A stretch of 25,175 nucleotides of DNA from positions 1-25,175 of the forward strand of contig CAMPIA010000004.1 in the NCBI GenBank assembly GCA_946886175.1, given 5' to 3'. Within the stretch, counting starts at the first letter, position 1; each line of letters begins with the position of its first letter. The DNA is from an uncultured Altererythrobacter sp. GTDB lineage: Bacteria; Pseudomonadota; Alphaproteobacteria; Sphingomonadales; Sphingomonadaceae. Below the pieces are notes generated by a model. That model was given only the letters and a program-made list of their open reading frames with translations. It was not told the origin of the DNA and did no database searches. A program made the translations under genes and the position numbers. This document shows positions 22,329-25,175 of this stretch, in pieces.

Positions 22329-23258
22329 TCAGGCGCGGCCCGGCACGCTTTCGACCGCATCCATGGCCAGCGCGATGGCGCCGAGCGGGCCGGCCAGTGT
22401 GCCGAGTTGCGGTGCGATGACGTAGGCACCGTCGCCGGGAAGCGGCATGTAGCCGGCGAGACTTTCCTCCAGCGCCGCGTTGATCCGGGGGAGGAGTTGC
22501 GGCTGGCCAGCCAGCACACCGCCGCCCATGGCGATCCGCATCGGACCCGCGCTGCAGGCGAGCGCGTGGAGCATCGTGGCGAGGCAATGCACGATCGGCT
22601 CCCACACCGGATCGTCGGACGAAATGCCGGAAATCGCGCGCCCGCCGAGCCGGGCCTTGATCGCGGTGCCCGAGGCGAGGCCTTCGACGCAATCGTCGTG
22701 GAAGCTGCATACGCTGGGCTGGTCGTCTCCGGGCAGGCGCGGCACACGGATGTGGCCGATCTCGCTGTGGCTGAACCCGCGGGTCGGGCGCCCGTGCACG
22801 ACAAGCCCCGCGCCGACACCCGTGCCGACAGTCACATAGGCGAAATCGTCGAAGCCGCGCCCGCTGCCCCAGCGGATTTCGGCCAGCGCGGCGCCGTTGA
22901 CGTCGGTGTCGATCCCGATTGGGACGGCGAAGGCGGACCGCAGCGGGCCGAGCACGTCGGCGCCTTCCCAGTGCAGCTTGTTCGTCGCGCGCACGCGGCC
23001 GTAGCCGTCGTCGTTCGGGTCGAGCTGCAGCGGACCGAAAGCCGCCACGCCGAGCCCCTCGAACCCGTGTTCCTGCGCCCAGCCCTCGAGCACGGCCTTG
23101 ATCGCCGGCAGAGTTTCATCGGGAGCGGTCGTCGGGATCGTGCGTTGGTCGCGGATATCGTCGGGCCCGGAAGCCAGCGTGCAGATGCACTTGGTGCCAC
23201 CGAGTTCGACACCGGCAAACAGCCGCGCACCATCGCGGCGGGTCGCAGAACCGCTCAT
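22329..23258 (-). CDS. ROK-family sugar kinase (fructokinase/mannokinase type)
   Basis: The 309-residue kinase has the ROK ATP-binding loop ELGGTK (18-23), DTDVNGAALAE (117-127) with catalytic D119, and GTGVGAG (145-151). It has a zinc site of the fructokinase type formed by H169, C184, H187 and C190 in GHIRVPRLPG...CSFHDDCVEG. Such enzymes phosphorylate fructose or mannose. The neighbouring GH92 mannosidase suggests that mannose released from glycans is the substrate, by inference. The ATG at 23258 is preceded on the minus strand by GGGAGGGG. It lies 121 bases after the mannosidase stop on the same strand, with the palindrome CCTTGCAAGG in between, so it may be the second gene of a mannosidase operon. 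Confidence 0.9.
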   Translation of the reverse strand: MSGSATRRDGARLFAGVELGGTKCICTLASGPDDIRDQRTIPTTAPDETLPAIKAVLEGWAQEHGFEGLGVAAFGPLQLDPNDDGYGRVRATNKLHWEGADVLGPLRSAFAVPIGIDTDVNGAALAEIRWGSGRGFDDFAYVTVGTGVGAGLVVHGRPTRGFSHSEIGHIRVPRLPGDDQPSVCSFHDDCVEGLASGTAIKARLGGRAISGISSDDPVWEPIVHCLATMLHALACSAGPMRIAMGGGVLAGQPQLLPRINAALEESLAGYMPLPGDGAYVIAPQLGTLAGPLGAIALAMDAVESVPGRA

Positions 23259-23275
23259 CGCGAGACCCCTCCCTG

Positions 23276-23285
23276 CCTTGCAAGG
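23276..23285. promoter_or_regulatory. Palindrome CCTTGCAAGG between mannosidase and kinase genes
   Basis: A perfect 10-base palindrome lies just upstream of the kinase ribosome site in the 121-base gap. It could be an operator of the sugar locus or a chance sequence. No terminator is evident in this gap. Confidence 0.25.
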
Positions 23286-23379
23286 AGGCGGATCGCGTAT
23301 GGCAACTGGCTGGCGAGAGGTATCACGAGAACTCCGTTCTTGTCTTTTCGTACAGTTTCAACGGCTTGTCCTGCCGCAA

Positions 23380-25175
23380 TCACGCAGGGGTCGCGCCGAA
23401 AGAAGGCGGGCGATCCTCCTTTGCCGTGCCGAATTGCGAGGGTTCGGCGCCCATTTCGAACACCAGCTCGCCGCCGCCGATCAGGTCGGCGTGCGCGATC
23501 CAGTTCCTGCTCCACGGCGCGCCGTTCCAGCGCACCGACTGGACGTAGGGCCGGTCGGGCGCATTGCCCTCCGCTCGCACGGTCAGCGTCTTGCCCTCGC
23601 CGACCTTCACCTCGGCCACGTCGAACAGCGGCGAGCCGAAGACGTAGACCGCGCTCACCGGATCGACCGGGTAGAAGCCGAGCGCCGAGAGGATGAACCA
23701 CGCGCTCATCTGGCCGCAGTCGTCGTTGCCGATCACCCCGTCGGGATCGTTCTTGTACATCTCGGTCAGCAGACGGCGGACCATCGCCTGCGCCTTCGCG
23801 GGCGCACCGCAATAGGCGTAGAGATAGGCGACGTGATGGTTCGGCTCGTTGCCGTGCGCATACTGGCCGACGAGGCCGGAGATGTCGGGCGGCGCATTGT
23901 CGGGCAACGTCGAAGGCGCGTTGAACAGCGCGTCGAGCTTCGTTTCGAACGCCGCATCGCCGCCGAAATGCTCGATCAGGCCGTAGACGTCGTGCTGGTT
24001 GAGAAAGGTCGCTTGCCAGCCGTTCGCCTCGGTGTAGTCACGCCAGCGGTCGACGTTATGGCCGATCTGGATCGGATCGTAGTCCTGCCACCAGCTGCCG
24101 TCGGCAAAGCGAGGCTTGGCGAAGCCGGTTTTGGCATCGATCACGCCCCGCCAGTTGCGCGAGCGTTCGCGCAGCGCCGCGGCGTCCTCGGTCTCGCCCA
24201 GCGCTTCGGCGAGATGCGCCATCGCCCAGTCGTCGTAGGCGTATTCCTGCGTGCGGCTGACCGATTCCCACACCTCGTCGGCCGGGATATAGCCGAGATC
24301 GTAATAGAACCCGCGCCCCAGCGTGCTGTCGATGTCCTTGAACTCGCGGTCGAAGGCGCGGCGGCGGATGTTGGGCCAGGCGGCGGCATAGTCGGCCGCG
24401 ATCCCCTTGGCGTGCGCTTCGGCGAGCACCGAGACGCCGTGCCAGCCGATCATGCAGGCGGTCTCGACCCCTTGCAGCGGCCAGACGAGCGGGCCGGCGG
24501 GGCTCTGCGCGGTCTGGCGGCAGATGTCGCGCGTCAGCAGCGCGGCTCGGGCCGGATCGATCAGCGTCAGCAGCGGATGCAGCGCGCGGTATGTGTCCCA
24601 CAGCGAATAGGTGCTGAACGCCTCCTCGCCCGCAGTCGTGCTGTGCACTTCGCGGTCGAGCCCGACGTAGCGCCCGTCGCGATCGGTGAAGAGCGTCGGC
24701 GCGAGCTGCGCGTGGTAGAGCGCGCTTGCCATGATCGTGCGCTCGTCCTCGGTCCCGCCCGACACGCGGATTCCGGCGAGCGCCTGCGACCATGTGTTTC
24801 GTGCAGCGTTGGCCGCGCGGTCGAATTCCCAACCGGGCACTTCCTGCGCCAGCGCATCGCGGGCGCCTTGGACATCGACCGCCGAAAGCCCGGTCTTGAT
24901 CAGGATCGGCTCCCCGCCCGCGTCGTCGAAGAACAGCGCGGCGCGCAGGCGGTTGCCGGCGATCGCGGTCGCGCCGTCGGCAGCGGGCGTGCCCTCGTCG
25001 CCGAAGAACTGCACCCGGTCGGGCTTGCGCGAAAGCTGCATGGCGAAGTGGATGCGGCGGCCCTTGGCCCAGCGGTTGACCTGGCGCCCGCCGGTCAGCG
25101 TGCCGTCCTCGTCGAGCGCAAGCGAGGCGTCCTCGACCACGATGCCCTTGTCCCAGTCGTCCTCGATCGCGTGCG
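23380..25175 (-). CDS. GH92 alpha-mannosidase, 5' end beyond the window
   Basis: The C-terminal 597 residues of a glycoside hydrolase family 92 protein are visible; the frame runs open off the right edge, so the start and signal peptide are not seen. Family motifs include FSTYSLWDTYRALHPLL, SRTQEYAYDDWAMAHLAEALG (about 24198-24260), GNEPNHHVAYLYAY (about 23814-23854) and GNDDCGQMSAWFILSALGFYP (about 23670-23732). The acidic residues of the GNEP and GNDD motifs belong to the Ca-dependent active site in this family. These enzymes remove alpha-linked mannose from N-glycans or mannans, usually in the periplasm or at the surface. The typical full length is roughly 700-800 residues, so a part of the N-terminal beta-sandwich domain is missing from view. 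Confidence 0.93.
   Translation of the reverse strand, partial: HAIEDDWDKGIVVEDASLALDEDGTLTGGRQVNRWAKGRRIHFAMQLSRKPDRVQFFGDEGTPAADGATAIAGNRLRAALFFDDAGGEPILIKTGLSAVDVQGARDALAQEVPGWEFDRAANAARNTWSQALAGIRVSGGTEDERTIMASALYHAQLAPTLFTDRDGRYVGLDREVHSTTAGEEAFSTYSLWDTYRALHPLLTLIDPARAALLTRDICRQTAQSPAGPLVWPLQGVETACMIGWHGVSVLAEAHAKGIAADYAAAWPNIRRRAFDREFKDIDSTLGRGFYYDLGYIPADEVWESVSRTQEYAYDDWAMAHLAEALGETEDAAALRERSRNWRGVIDAKTGFAKPRFADGSWWQDYDPIQIGHNVDRWRDYTEANGWQATFLNQHDVYGLIEHFGGDAAFETKLDALFNAPSTLPDNAPPDISGLVGQYAHGNEPNHHVAYLYAYCGAPAKAQAMVRRLLTEMYKNDPDGVIGNDDCGQMSAWFILSALGFYPVDPVSAVYVFGSPLFDVAEVKVGEGKTLTVRAEGNAPDRPYVQSVRWNGAPWSRNWIAHADLIGGGELVFEMGAEPSQFGTAKEDRPPSFGATPA

Noticed and set aside
22034..22420. Small gene in the gap upstream of the TonB receptor
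   Set aside because: Both strands give Arg-rich translations without ribosome sites or motifs, and part of the frame overlaps the kinase gene.

Overview
This is a high-GC window from what looks like a sphingomonad (Alphaproteobacteria, order Sphingomonadales). The gene content suggests this: a TonB-dependent receptor with an ETIVVTAQRR-type TonB box, an LSD/RPE65-type carotenoid oxygenase, a feruloyl-CoA-synthetase-like ligase, several SnoaL/NTF2-fold proteins, SDRs and many ATGA-coupled genes. No IS element, phage gene, tRNA, rRNA or CRISPR array was seen. The assignment to order is inference.

Layout. (1) 165-1614, minus strand: an APH-fold kinase and a small DUF6285-like protein. Divergent from them, at 1814-3100, is an acyl-CoA dehydrogenase of ACAD10/11 type. 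Together these resemble LvaA, LvaB and LvaC of the levulinate (4-hydroxyacyl-CoA) pathway. (2) 3234-7563, plus: an SCP-x-type thiolase, an exported or cytoplasmic LEH/SnoaL-fold protein, a feruloyl-CoA-synthetase-like ligase and a DUF1295 membrane protein. (3) 11071 down to 7580, minus: a dihydrodipicolinate-reductase-like oxidoreductase, a FadA-type thiolase, a nitronate-monooxygenase-like flavoprotein and a SnoaL protein, all joined by 4-base ATGA overlaps. (4) 11161-12849, plus: a second AMP-forming acyl-CoA ligase. (5) 14373 down to 12871, minus: a carotenoid/stilbene cleavage oxygenase. (6) 14535-19457, plus: a LEH-like protein, an MFS transporter, a double HxlR regulator, two SDRs and a SnoaL/BaiE-like protein. 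(7) 21883 down to 19547, minus: the TonB-dependent receptor. (8) From 22329 to the right edge, minus: a ROK sugar kinase and a truncated GH92 alpha-mannosidase, which look like a separate glycan-use locus.

How the parts may work together. Blocks 1-7 read as one catabolic cluster for a hydrophobic carboxylic acid or a cleavable precursor such as an apocarotenoid, terpenoid, stilbenoid or steroid-like compound. The proposed steps are uptake (TonB receptor, MFS), oxidative cleavage (carotenoid oxygenase), CoA activation (two ligases), kinase-assisted removal of a 4-hydroxyl group and dehydrogenation (LvaA/B/C-like set), hydration or isomerisation (four NTF2-fold proteins), oxidation (SDRs, other oxidoreductases) and thiolysis (two thiolases). 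The substrate cannot be read from the sequence.

The strongest unexplained signal is a 17-base motif, ACTTKCAWWANCGAACY-like, just upstream of five separate transcription units (3185, 11139, 14446, 17261, 21962). Each copy points toward the gene it precedes. It ties the blocks into one probable regulon, and the double HxlR regulator at 16329-17255 is the obvious candidate to bind it.
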